Positions 16,854 through 24,475 of a stretch of 36,273 bases of DNA are shown here, one piece after another. Below the pieces are notes generated by a model. It did no database searches. It worked only from the letters and a program-made list of their open reading frames with translations, and had not been told where the DNA came from. The translations under genes were made by a program, and so were the position numbers. How positions within the stretch are numbered: the first letter of the stretch is position 1; each line of letters starts with the position of its first letter. The stretch is from Deltaproteobacteria bacterium RIFOXYD12_FULL_56_24 (GTDB taxonomy: Bacteria; Desulfobacterota; Desulfobulbia; Desulfobulbales; Desulfurivibrionaceae): the NCBI GenBank assembly GCA_001799285.1, contig MGTD01000026.1, forward strand, positions 1 to 36,273, given 5' to 3'.

Positions 16854-18338
16854 ATGACGCCTAGTCAACTGCTGTCCACCATCCTGGTAATTCCGGGGAT
16901 CATTTTTCTGCTTGCCGCGGTGCGTCTCTGCGTGCGGACCAGGCGCCAGGTTCCTCTTTTTTTGGCCGGTAAATGGCAGTTTTTAACCAGCCTGATCGTC
17001 TTTTTTATAGCCGGTTATCTCGTTTTTCTCGTCATTCAGATCAGGCAGCTTCTTTTCCCCGTGGAAATCGTCACCGGACTGGTTTTTCTCGGGGGCTCCT
17101 TGTTTGTTTTGCTGGTCATCGGCCTGTCCGGACTCACCATTGCCAAGGTTAAGGAGGCAGATAGGGAGACCGTCCGGGCCAACGCCTCCCTAATGCGGAA
17201 AAACACGGAGCTGGAAAAGGAGATTGTCGCTCGGCTTGAGGCGGAAGGGAGGGCCAAGGCCAGGCTCCAGCATCTGGCTACCCTGCACGCCATTGATCTG
17301 GTGATCACCGCGAGCCTTGACCTTCGGCTGACCATGAAGCTTTTTCTGGAACAGACCGTCTCGCAACTGGGCATGGATGCAGGGGCCATTCTTCTGCTCA
17401 ATTCCCATGCCCAGATCCTGGAGCATGGGGCGGACTGGGGGTTTGCGGGGCAGGGCATCCGCAAGTCCAGAGTGCGGCTGGGCGAGGGCGCGGCCGGGCT
17501 TGCCGCCTATGAGCGGCGGGTTTTTCATATTGTCGATCTTGCCGAGCCTGCTAATCAGTTTCTCCGGCAGGAGCTGCTCGAAAACGAGAAATTTATCAGT
17601 TACTACGCTGTTCCTCTCATTGCCAAAGGGCAGGTGAAGGGGGTTTTTGAGATTTTTTGCCGGCAGCGGTTTGAGGCCGAGTCGGAATGGCTCGATTTTT
17701 TTGATGCCCTGGCCATCCAGGCGGCAATTGCCATTGATAATGCCTCGCTTTTTCGCAAGCTCCAGGAATCGAACGTCGAATTGACCATGGCTTACGACAC
17801 CACCATCGAGGGTTGGGCAAAGGCTCTGGAATTGCGCGATTCGGAAACAGAGGGCCATACCCAGCGGGTGGTTGAACTCACCATGAAGGTAGCCCGAGCC
17901 ATGGGTATCCGGGAGGATGAGTTTGATCATCTCCGCCGCGGCGCCTTGCTTCACGATATCGGCAAAATGGCGGTGCCCGATGCTGTTTTGCTGAATACCG
18001 GGCCGCTCAGCGCAGAAGAGCAGCAGATCATGCGGCGACATCCGGCCTTTGCTTTTGAGCTGCTGTCTCCCATTCATTATCTGCGTCCGGCCCTGGATAT
18101 CCCCTATTGCCATCATGAATGGTGGGACGGCAGCGGCTATCCGCGCGGCTTGAAAGGTGAACAGATTCCTCTGGCGGCGAGGGTCTTTTCCATCGCCGAC
18201 ACCTGGGATGCCCTGGTCTCGGACCGCAGGTACCGGGAGGCTTGGCCAGAGGCCAAGGTTGCCGAGCACCTCCGCTCTCTGGCCGGAACCCAGTTTGATC
18301 CTGGCCTGGTGGATCTTTTTCTGGCGCAGGTGCTTTGA
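16854..18338 (+). CDS. GAF and HD-GYP domain cyclic-di-GMP phosphodiesterase
   Basis: This 494-residue membrane protein has about three N-terminal transmembrane segments (residues 5-25, 45-65, 72-97). A coiled-coil linker follows, then a GAF domain (about 135-300) and an HD-GYP domain (about 310-490). The catalytic signatures are intact: HDIGKMAVPD (H367, D368), later histidines in RRHP and CHHEWW, and the GYP motif in GSGYPRGLKGEQIPL (428-430). HD-GYP enzymes hydrolyse cyclic-di-GMP to pGpG or GMP. I chose ATG 16854; a TTG at 16818 in the same frame lies inside a dispersed repeat. No clear Shine-Dalgarno precedes the ATG, because repeat module A ends eight bases upstream. It has its own sigma-70 promoter, so it may oppose the GGDEF-EAL enzyme under different control. 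Confidence 0.93.
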   Translation: MTPSQLLSTILVIPGIIFLLAAVRLCVRTRRQVPLFLAGKWQFLTSLIVFFIAGYLVFLVIQIRQLLFPVEIVTGLVFLGGSLFVLLVIGLSGLTIAKVKEADRETVRANASLMRKNTELEKEIVARLEAEGRAKARLQHLATLHAIDLVITASLDLRLTMKLFLEQTVSQLGMDAGAILLLNSHAQILEHGADWGFAGQGIRKSRVRLGEGAAGLAAYERRVFHIVDLAEPANQFLRQELLENEKFISYYAVPLIAKGQVKGVFEIFCRQRFEAESEWLDFFDALAIQAAIAIDNASLFRKLQESNVELTMAYDTTIEGWAKALELRDSETEGHTQRVVELTMKVARAMGIREDEFDHLRRGALLHDIGKMAVPDAVLLNTGPLSAEEQQIMRRHPAFAFELLSPIHYLRPALDIPYCHHEWWDGSGYPRGLKGEQIPLAARVFSIADTWDALVSDRRYREAWPEAKVAEHLRSLAGTQFDPGLVDLFLAQVL

Positions 18339-18402
18339 CAAACCCGGCACGAACCGGATATATATGTTGTAATCCTCCACTTTGGCGGAAAGGAGAGCAA
18401 CC

Positions 18403-19287
18403 ATGACCGGCCACATCGTTTCTAAAGCACCGCTGCCTGTATCCATCTCTGGCCTTGCCCGGAACAACCCGGCCGGTTTGACTGCCCAGACTCCGGAAAC
18501 GCCCGGCAGTTTTCAGGAAATGCTGGCCAGGGCAGCCGCCCCTTTGAGCGCCCTGGTGGCGGAGTGGCCCGGAAACAAGGGTGATGCCCAGGTGGGCAAG
18601 CAGGGTACGGAAACGGCGGAATACACGATCCGCCGGGGCGATACCCTCTCGGAGGTGGTGGCGGCGGCCATGCGGCAACAAGGGATCAGTTTTTCCCGCA
18701 GCGAGTTATACAATGCAGTCGACCGGGTCGCCGCCGCCAACGGCCTGGCCAACCCGGATTATCTTCTTCCCGGCCAAAAAATCCGTCTTGCAGGCCTGGC
18801 CTCGGCTCCTGGCCGGAGCCAAGACTTGGCACCCTTGTCCCCGGCAGGAGCGCAAGATGAGAGTCAGAACCTGCAAGTGCCGGCCCACGGACGGCTTTCC
18901 TCGAGTTTCGGCATGCGGATCCATCCGGTGTTCGGCAGGGAACAGCACCATGCCGGGATCGACATTAGCCTGCCGATCGGCACCCCGATCAAGCCGGTCG
19001 ATGCCGGCACGGTCACTTTTGCCGGAGAGAGGGGGGGCTACGGTCTGCTGGTGGAAATAGACCACGGCAACGGCCTCACCTCTCGTTACGCCCACCTGAG
19101 CGAAATGTTGGTCAGCGCAGGCGAGAAGATCCTCCCGGACCATCCCCTCGGCCTGGCCGGCCAGACTGGGCTGGCCACCGGCCCCCACCTGCATCTGGAA
19201 ATACGGCGCGACAACCAGCCGATCAATCCGCTATTGATGCTCAGTCGCGAAGGGATCGAAACCGAGGGACGCAGGAAGATTGGTTAA
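18403..19287 (+). CDS. LysM and M23 peptidase domain protein
   Basis: This 294-residue protein combines a LysM peptidoglycan-binding domain (about 73-128; YTIRRGDTLSEVV to LLPGQKIRL) with a C-terminal M23 zinc endopeptidase (about 160-285). Zinc and catalytic residues are visible: H183 and D187 in HAGIDIS, and H262/H264 in GPHLHLE. Such enzymes cut peptide cross-links in the cell wall. The N-terminal 70 residues show no hydrophobic signal peptide. They are Pro/Ala-rich with a FQEML motif, a style seen in some flagellar proteins that leave through the flagellar export machine; that is inference only. A strong ribosome site, GGAAAGGAGAG, supports ATG 18403. It lies 64 bp after the HD-GYP gene with no obvious terminator between. 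Confidence 0.9.
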   Translation: MTGHIVSKAPLPVSISGLARNNPAGLTAQTPETPGSFQEMLARAAAPLSALVAEWPGNKGDAQVGKQGTETAEYTIRRGDTLSEVVAAAMRQQGISFSRSELYNAVDRVAAANGLANPDYLLPGQKIRLAGLASAPGRSQDLAPLSPAGAQDESQNLQVPAHGRLSSSFGMRIHPVFGREQHHAGIDISLPIGTPIKPVDAGTVTFAGERGGYGLLVEIDHGNGLTSRYAHLSEMLVSAGEKILPDHPLGLAGQTGLATGPHLHLEIRRDNQPINPLLMLSREGIETEGRRKIG

Positions 19288-19333
19288 CCGCTGCCTGCGC
19301 TTGCCGTAAACATCCCTATCCGAAGGAGGTAGC

Positions 19334-19738
19334 ATGAGGATCATCAAGGAATTTAAGGAATTTGCCGTAAAAGGTAATGTCGTCGATATGGCTGTTGGGA
19401 TCATTATCGGCGCCGCCTTTGGGAAGATCGTCTCATCCTTTGTCGGGGACGTGATCATGCCTCCCATCGGAGTACTTCTGGGTGGAGTTGATTTTTCCAA
19501 CCTGGCGGTTATCGTTAAGGAAGCTTCCGCGGAAACACCAGCGGTTATCATCGGTTATGGTAAATTTATGCAGACGCTCATAGACTTCACGATTATCGCC
19601 TTCGCCATTTTTATCGTGGTTAAGGCGATCAACTCACTGAAGAGAAAAGAGGAAGAAGCACCGGCTGCTCCCCCGGCGCCATCTGCGGAAGAGGCCTTGC
19701 TCACGGAAATACGCGATTTGCTGAAAGAGCGGAAATAA
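19334..19738 (+). CDS. mscL: Large-conductance mechanosensitive channel MscL
   Basis: This 134-residue inner-membrane channel opens under membrane tension and releases solutes during hypo-osmotic shock. The family hallmarks are present: an amphipathic N-terminus ([20 protein letters not shown]), TM1 with [21 protein letters not shown], a periplasmic loop, TM2 ([19 protein letters not shown]), and a charged C-terminal helix ([12 protein letters not shown]) after a Pro/Ala-rich linker. Length is typical. GAAGGAGG lies just before ATG 19334. The gene is followed by a perfect 46-bp palindrome that could act as its terminator. Assignment is firm. Confidence 0.97.
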   Translation: MRIIKEFKEFAVKGNVVDMAVGIIIGAAFGKIVSSFVGDVIMPPIGVLLGGVDFSNLAVIVKEASAETPAVIIGYGKFMQTLIDFTIIAFAIFIVVKAINSLKRKEEEAPAAPPAPSAEEALLTEIRDLLKERK

Positions 19739-19759
19739 GCCGTTCTCGTCACAACATCC

Positions 19760-19805
19760 AAATCCCCCTTAATCCTCCTTTGCAAAGGAGGATTAAGGGG
19801 GATTT
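19760..19805. repeat. Perfect 46-bp palindrome, possible bidirectional terminator
   Basis: Every base from 19760 to 19805 pairs with its mirror position around a centre between 19782 and 19783. The arms contain AATCCCCCTTAATCCTCCTT and its complement. A T run follows on the plus strand (19803-19808) and an A run precedes the left arm. It separates mscL from the PLD gene. Palindromes of this AATCCCCCTTAATC type are familiar as dispersed sequences in many environmental bacterial genomes (recalled, not searched). Confidence 0.9.
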
Positions 19806-19865
19806 TTTAGGCGCGGGATACATCTTTTCTCCGGATATTGCTGAATCGACAGAGAGGATAAATTT

Positions 19866-21266
19866 TTGAAAATCACGGTGATTGTAGCGGTGGTTGTCTG
19901 GTTGGCCCTTATAGCGTATGGCCGGGGAATGCCTCTGCCCAAGGGCCTTTCCCTGGAAGGGGAGCCACGAGCTGTCTCGGAGATTGAGTTTCTGGCTGAT
20001 TTTACCTATCAGCGGGATGGGCAGCCGGTGCGCGAGCAGGCCATTTTCAAGCGGATGTGTCGGATTATCGATGAGGCCGAGCGTTTCGTCCTGCTCGACC
20101 TTTTTCTCTTCAACAGCGTCCGCGGCCAAGGGGAAAAATTCCCCGCTCTGGCCGACGAGCTGGCCCGCAGGCTTATGGAAAAAAGGCAGCGTTCGCCCCA
20201 GGTGGATCTTGTGCTCATCACCGATGCAATCAACCGGAGTTACGGAGATGAGGAGCCGGAAAGGTTTCGGCGGCTGCGGGCCGGCGGGGTGCGGATCATT
20301 TACACCGATACCAGCCGGCTGCGTGATTCTAATTTTATTTATTCCGCTTGGTGGCGGCTTTTCTGCCAGTGGCTCGGCACGAAAGGGGAGGGCTGGCTGC
20401 CGTCGCCCTTTGCGCCGGACGGCCCGGCCATGACCATGCGGGGGTATCTTAGCCTGTTTAACTTCAAGGCCAATCATCGCAAGGTAGTGGCCAGCGAAAA
20501 GGAAGCGCTCATCACCTCCGCCAATCCCCATGATGCAAGCGCCCATCATTCGAACATCGCCTTTGTCGCCCGGGGCGCGGTGGTGCAGGATGTTGTCGCC
20601 ACGGAAGCGGCGGTGGCGGAACTTTCCGGGGAGGCGCTCCCCAGGTGGGAGATTCCGGTGCGGCCCGAATCCGGCGGGATTCAGTTGCGCCTGCTCAGCG
20701 AAGGGAAGATCAAGTCGCGGCTGCTGGCGGCTCTTGCCCGTTGCGAGACCGGCTGTTCGGTGCGGATGGCCATGTTTTATCTCTCCGATCGCGAGGTCAT
20801 TGATGCGCTTCTTGCCGCAGCGGCCAGGGGAGCCGAGATACGGCTTCTCCTTGATCCAAACAAGGATGCCTTTGGCCGCAAGAAAAACGGGATTCCCAAC
20901 CGGCCGGTGGCTCATGAGCTTGATGAAAAATCACAGGGCAGAATCTCAGTGCGCTGGTATGGGACGCATGGAGAACAGTTTCACAGCAAGCTGACTATTA
21001 TTTCCCTGCCTGGACAAACAACGATTATCGGCGGCTCGGCAAATTTGACTCGGCGCAATCTTGACGATCTGAATCTGGAAACCTGTCTTGAGGTGACGGC
21101 TCAGGCGGATTCGCAGGTGGCGCAGGAGTCAGAATGGTATTTCGAGCGGCTCTGGCAGAATCGGGGTGGCAGTTATTCCCTTGATTTTCAAGAGTTTGCC
21201 GAGGAATCGCCGTTTAAATACGGCTTGTATCGTTTTCAGGAGTGGAGCGGGATGGGTACATTTTAG
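19866..21266 (+). CDS. Phospholipase D / cardiolipin synthase family protein
   Basis: This 466-residue protein has two HKD-type catalytic motifs: NHRKVVASEKEALITSAN (about residues 205-222) and FHSKLTIISLPGQTTIIGGS (about 377-396). Each supplies the His and Lys of the PLD active site. An N-terminal hydrophobic helix (residues 2-18) would anchor it in the membrane. Family members make cardiolipin or cleave phosphodiesters; the substrate here is not determinable. The start is TTG 19866, supported by GAGAGGA eight bases upstream and because it includes the membrane helix; the next in-frame Met is at residue 22. Adjacency to mscL suggests a membrane-homeostasis theme, but the palindrome between them argues for separate transcripts. 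Confidence 0.88.
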   Translation: MKITVIVAVVVWLALIAYGRGMPLPKGLSLEGEPRAVSEIEFLADFTYQRDGQPVREQAIFKRMCRIIDEAERFVLLDLFLFNSVRGQGEKFPALADELARRLMEKRQRSPQVDLVLITDAINRSYGDEEPERFRRLRAGGVRIIYTDTSRLRDSNFIYSAWWRLFCQWLGTKGEGWLPSPFAPDGPAMTMRGYLSLFNFKANHRKVVASEKEALITSANPHDASAHHSNIAFVARGAVVQDVVATEAAVAELSGEALPRWEIPVRPESGGIQLRLLSEGKIKSRLLAALARCETGCSVRMAMFYLSDREVIDALLAAAARGAEIRLLLDPNKDAFGRKKNGIPNRPVAHELDEKSQGRISVRWYGTHGEQFHSKLTIISLPGQTTIIGGSANLTRRNLDDLNLETCLEVTAQADSQVAQESEWYFERLWQNRGGSYSLDFQEFAEESPFKYGLYRFQEWSGMGTF

Positions 21267-21302
21267 AAACAGTCAGGAAAAGATGGACTCGTTACAACTA
21301 AA

Positions 21303-21388
21303 AAACGTAACGCCAAGACGCAGAGGCGCAAAGGTAACATGTTTAAATTGAAAGATTAAACCTTTGCGACTTTGCGCCTCTGCGTTAA
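21303..21388. repeat. Inverted repeat of the CGCAGAGGCGCAAAG type
   Basis: The left arm GACGCAGAGGCGCAAAGGT (about 21316-21334) is complementary to ACCTTTGCGACTTTGCGCCTCTGCG with a short interruption (21359-21384). The loop of about 25 bases is AT-rich. Closely similar arms (CGCAGAGGCGCAAAG) are recalled from intergenic regions of many unrelated bacteria. It lies after the PLD gene and could fold as a strong hairpin in either transcript. Confidence 0.8.
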
Positions 21389-21432
21389 AAAATTAGTTAT
21401 TGATGAGTTCATCAAGAAATAATTTGTTCGCC

Positions 21433-21459
21433 TTGCGGTGAAGCAGGATGTGCTACAAT
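21433..21459 (+). promoter_or_regulatory. Possible sigma-70 promoter for the GAF-PAS kinase
   Basis: A TTGCGG element (21433-21438) and an extended -10, TGC-TACAAT (21451-21459), are spaced 15 bp apart. The start would be near 21466, leaving about 85 nt before the kinase ATG. The spacing is short, so confidence is moderate at best. Confidence 0.45.
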
Positions 21460-21550
21460 GAAAAAAAGCTGGTCGGAATGGAGGCTGCTTGAGGCAGAGG
21501 GATTCGGTGCCGCCGGATAGTTACAACGACAGAGGATCTTATCCTGACAG

Positions 21551-23326
21551 ATGCGCAAAGGTATCCTGAATATCCTGACTTTCCTGGCAGGCGCGCTGCT
21601 GTTGCCCTATCTCTTTCTGTGGCAGGGGGGTCGTCCCGGCCACGAGTTTTCTTTGCGCACAGTCTTGTTGCTGTTGCTGGGCGGCCTTGGCGGGATATCG
21701 GTGCGGTTTTGGTTGTTGCAGCGGTGGCGGAGCAAGGAGCGGGAGGCCAATCTTGCCCTGGTTGTGCGGATCATGCGCCGACTCCATCTCCTGCTGGCCG
21801 AGAGAATGAGCCGTGACGAGCTGCTTGATAGTATCTGCCGGATCCTGGTGGGTGAAGGACATTATTTTAGCGCCTGGCTTGCCGTGATAAACAGGGATGG
21901 AGCGCTGATCGGCTGCGCTGAAGCCGGCCTGGGAGAAAAATTTTTTCCGATGCGGCAGGGCATGGAGAATGGGGTTTTTCCTGTCTGTGCAAAAAAGGCC
22001 ATGTCAGGGCATGGGCTGGTGTTTAGCGATCAGACAAGCCGCTGTTCGGGTTGTATTTTTGCGAGGGACGAAACGGACAGGATTTGCCTTACCGTCAGGC
22101 TGAGCTATCACGACCAGGTCCACGGTCTGTTAAGCGTCTCCACCCCGGCGCTCCGCGAGCACGATTTTGAAGAACAGAGGTTGTTGGGGGAAATAGCCAG
22201 GGATGTGGGCCAGGCCCTCTACCTGCTGGAGCTTGAGGCGCAACGGGCTACTACCGAAAGCAGGTTCCAGGAGCTGGTGGAGAACTCTCTGGCCGGAATT
22301 CTCTTGATTCAGGACAATGCGATCATCTATCGCAATCCCGAGCAAAAAAGGATTTTCGGGCCTCTTCCCGCTCATTTTCGGCCGGATGTCTTTACCGGGG
22401 TTCATGCCGATGATCTGGAAAAGGTTAAGGATGCCTATGGCAGGGTCAGCCGCGGCGAGACGGCCTCGGTGGATCTTGACTTTCGTTTTTATCCCCAGCC
22501 GGAGATCGACGGCGTCCTGGTTATGAAATGGGTCTTCTGCCGAGCCAGCCGGATTGACTATCAGGGCCGGGAAACTCTGCTGGTCAACATGATCGACATC
22601 ACCAGGAACAAGGAGCTGGAACAGATTCTCCAGGTTCAGGACAAGATGTCTTCCCTGGGTCGGGTGGCTGCGGGCATTGCCCATGAGATCCGAAACCCCT
22701 TGTCCGGCATCAATATTTATCTTGATACCCTGGCCATGATTTATAAACGGGGGGGGGATCTTGAAGAGGTGAGTGAGATTATCACCCAGGCGCAGGCAGC
22801 CTCGGGAAAAATAGAATCGGTGATTCGGCGGGTCATCGATTTTTCCAAGCCGGGTCAGCCGCGGCTGATGCTGGCTGATGTCAATCAACCGGTGGAAAAC
22901 GCGCTTTCTCTGTGCGCCATCGCTTTGGCCAGGGAAGGGGTGGGTCTGGAGAGAGAGCTGGCCACCGTTCTACCCCGCTGCCGTATCGATGCCAACCTGA
23001 TTGAGCAGGTCATGCTCAACCTCTTGACCAATGCGTTGGAGGCGTCGCGTCACGCGGAGGTGAAAAGAATCTCGGTGCGGACCGCCCTTGCCCAGGAGGC
23101 GGTGGTGATCCGGGTGGGCGATTCGGGGCCGGGAATTTCGAAAGGTTTGCGGGACAAGGTTTTTGAGCCGTTTTACACCACCAAGAGTGACGGGACCGGC
23201 ATCGGGTTGAGCCTGTGCCGGCGGATCATCAATGATCATCATGGTACACTGACCGTGGCGGAAAGCGTCTGGGGCGGCGCGGAGTTTGTTATTGCACTTA
23301 AGATTGAATCAGAGCAGAAGGAATGA
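21551..23326 (+). CDS. GAF-PAS sensor histidine kinase with cysteine-rich GAF
   Basis: This 591-residue kinase has two N-terminal membrane helices (about 5-24 and 36-55). A GAF domain follows (about 75-230), then a PAS domain (about 235-360) containing LVENSLAGILLIQDN. The kinase core has GIAHEIRNPLSG with phospho-acceptor H378. The ATPase has N-box NLLTNALEASRH, DSGPGIS and GTGIGLSLCRRI. The GAF domain holds a cysteine cluster, C146 in FPVCAKKA and C165/C168 in SRCSGCIF, which might bind a metal or iron-sulfur cluster or act as a redox switch. There is no receiver in the protein; a stand-alone receiver is encoded 181 bp downstream and is the likely partner. The ribosome site is weak. The signal sensed is unknown. 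Confidence 0.92.
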   Translation: MRKGILNILTFLAGALLLPYLFLWQGGRPGHEFSLRTVLLLLLGGLGGISVRFWLLQRWRSKEREANLALVVRIMRRLHLLLAERMSRDELLDSICRILVGEGHYFSAWLAVINRDGALIGCAEAGLGEKFFPMRQGMENGVFPVCAKKAMSGHGLVFSDQTSRCSGCIFARDETDRICLTVRLSYHDQVHGLLSVSTPALREHDFEEQRLLGEIARDVGQALYLLELEAQRATTESRFQELVENSLAGILLIQDNAIIYRNPEQKRIFGPLPAHFRPDVFTGVHADDLEKVKDAYGRVSRGETASVDLDFRFYPQPEIDGVLVMKWVFCRASRIDYQGRETLLVNMIDITRNKELEQILQVQDKMSSLGRVAAGIAHEIRNPLSGINIYLDTLAMIYKRGGDLEEVSEIITQAQAASGKIESVIRRVIDFSKPGQPRLMLADVNQPVENALSLCAIALAREGVGLERELATVLPRCRIDANLIEQVMLNLLTNALEASRHAEVKRISVRTALAQEAVVIRVGDSGPGISKGLRDKVFEPFYTTKSDGTGIGLSLCRRIINDHHGTLTVAESVWGGAEFVIALKIESEQKE

Positions 23327-23337
23327 AATCCTGAAGG

Positions 23338-23382
23338 GTAACGGATCACGGGGTATGCCCCAAGAGGTTAAATAACCACGAG
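23338..23382 (-). repeat. Dispersed repeat module A, copy 3 (inverted)
   Basis: Read on the minus strand, this 45-bp stretch starts CTCGTGGTTATTTAACCT and runs to GTTAC. It follows the two plus-strand copies (16801 and 25404) with several substitutions. The most divergent positions fall in the central hairpin, where GGGGTATGCCCC keeps the pairing by compensating changes. It starts 11 bp after the kinase stop. Confidence 0.75.
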
Positions 23383-23384
23383 AC

Positions 23385-23490
23385 AAGCGGTTACAGGGTG
23401 CCGCAGGTTGCGGCAAGCGGGACGGCGATGCGTAGTTTTGTACGTGAGCCCGACCGATCGCAGCAAGATGTGGTGCCCTGTGACCGCTTA
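23385..23490. repeat. MITE-like element with inverted ends (module B)
   Basis: The left end AAGCGGTTACAGGGTGCC (23385) and right end GGTGCCCTGTGACCGCTT (to 23490) are imperfect inverted repeats, about 16 of 18 bases. They enclose a GC-rich interior with a smaller hairpin (CGTA-GTTTTG-TACG near 23431). No coding frame is apparent. The left arm recurs at 16775. The element ends two bases before the first ATG of the receiver gene region. Confidence 0.75.
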
Positions 23491-23507
23491 CCATGAAGGA
23501 GGGCGGT

Positions 23508-23933
23508 ATGGACCTGTTTGCACAATTGCAGGGGATGAAGGTGCTGCTTGTTGAAGATGATCAGTGGGTTCGGGATTCGCTGCGGCGTTTTTTTGCCAAT
23601 GAAAATTGCGTCCTCATGGTGGTTGAAACGGGAGAAGACGGCCTGGAGATCGTCAAGAACCATGACTGCGATATCATCATCACCGATTATCGGCTGCCCG
23701 GTATGGATGGCCTGGAATTTTTAAAAAGGGCGCAGGAACTCAACCCCCGGTTCAAAAAAATCCTGCTCACCGCCTATATGAGCGAAGCCGTAATTTCCGA
23801 GGCCTTCCGTCTCGGGGTGCATGAATTTATCGAAAAACCGTTTTCCATGGAGGATATGGAGGAAGCCCTTTGCCGGGTTCTTGAAAAAAAGGTGCTGGTA
23901 AATGGAGATTGCCACAAAGGGCAGGGGGGGTAA
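23508..23933 (+). CDS. Stand-alone response regulator receiver
   Basis: This protein of 141 residues is a single CheY-like domain without an output domain. It has the acidic pair in VLLVEDDQW, phospho-acceptor D60 in IIITDYRLPGMDG, the conserved Thr in LLTAYMS, and the Lys in FIEKPFS. It may relay phosphate to another protein or act by protein-protein contact. I chose ATG 23508 because AGGAGGG lies just upstream; ATG 23493, five codons earlier, has none and abuts a repeat element. The GAF-PAS kinase immediately upstream lacks a receiver and is the probable donor. The Hsp20 gene follows after 21 bp, so the two may be co-transcribed. Confidence 0.92.
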   Translation: MDLFAQLQGMKVLLVEDDQWVRDSLRRFFANENCVLMVVETGEDGLEIVKNHDCDIIITDYRLPGMDGLEFLKRAQELNPRFKKILLTAYMSEAVISEAFRLGVHEFIEKPFSMEDMEEALCRVLEKKVLVNGDCHKGQGG

Positions 23934-23954
23934 TTATTTCTTAGGAGGTGCACC

Positions 23955-24403
23955 ATGATGGATCTTATCCCAAGGAAGTCATTTTCAGAGCTTGGCGCTG
24001 TGCGCAACGAAATGGACCGGCTGTGGACAGGTTTCTGGATGATTGGCCATTGCCGGCCGTGTTCAGCAAAGGGTGGGCGCCGATGGCCGACCTCTCGGAA
24101 ACCAAGGACAAGCTGATTGTCAAGGCCGAGCTTCCCGGTCTTGACCCGGAAGACATCAAGCTGAGTCTTTCCGGCAACCTGTTGACCATTGCGGGTGAGA
24201 AGAAAAAAGAAAAAGAGGAAAAGGACGAACAGCATTATTCCCTGGAGCGGTACTGCGGGGCGTTTCAGAGATCCTTTCGGCTGCCGGTGGAGGTGCTTGA
24301 AGACGAGATCGACGCCAAGTTCGACAAAGGCGTGCTTACCATCACCATGCCAAAGACCGCCAAGAGTCAGAAAAAGGAAATCAAGATCAACAAGGCGAAG
24401 TGA
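23955..24403 (+). CDS. Hsp20 / alpha-crystallin small heat shock protein, apparent frameshift
   Basis: Small heat shock proteins hold unfolding proteins in a refoldable state. The alpha-crystallin domain is complete in one frame: MADLSETKDKLIVKAELPGL through FDKGVLTITMPKT. The best start is ATG 23955 with TAGGAGGTG upstream. It opens a different frame, giving MMDLIPRKSFSELGAVRNEM and then DRLW, a typical Hsp20 N-terminus. The two frames join if one G is restored in CTGTGG at about 24025: the reading becomes LWDRFLDDWPLP, exactly the family pattern. As written, the first frame stops after about 53 codons. Translation of the intact domain could start at ATG 24083 or another internal site. This may be a recent mutation or a sequencing error. 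Two bases before 23948 the long frame has no better start. Confidence 0.85.
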
Positions 24404-24404
24404 A

Positions 24405-24427
24405 AAAGCCTGCCCCCCCTGGGCTTT
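24405..24427 (+). terminator. Possible terminator after the Hsp20 gene
   Basis: AAAGCC and GGCTTT flank a C-rich loop just after the Hsp20 stop. A TC microsatellite follows rather than a clean T run. It lies between convergent genes. Confidence 0.4.
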
Positions 24428-24475
24428 GTCTCTCTCTCTCTCCTGTTGGGTGCTCCCCGGCCTTGTTCAGCAGAG

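Noticed and set aside
19749-20915. Minus-strand open frame of about 388 codons
   Set aside because: It covers the PLD gene, whose two HKD motifs are clearly on the plus strand, and it begins in the palindrome.
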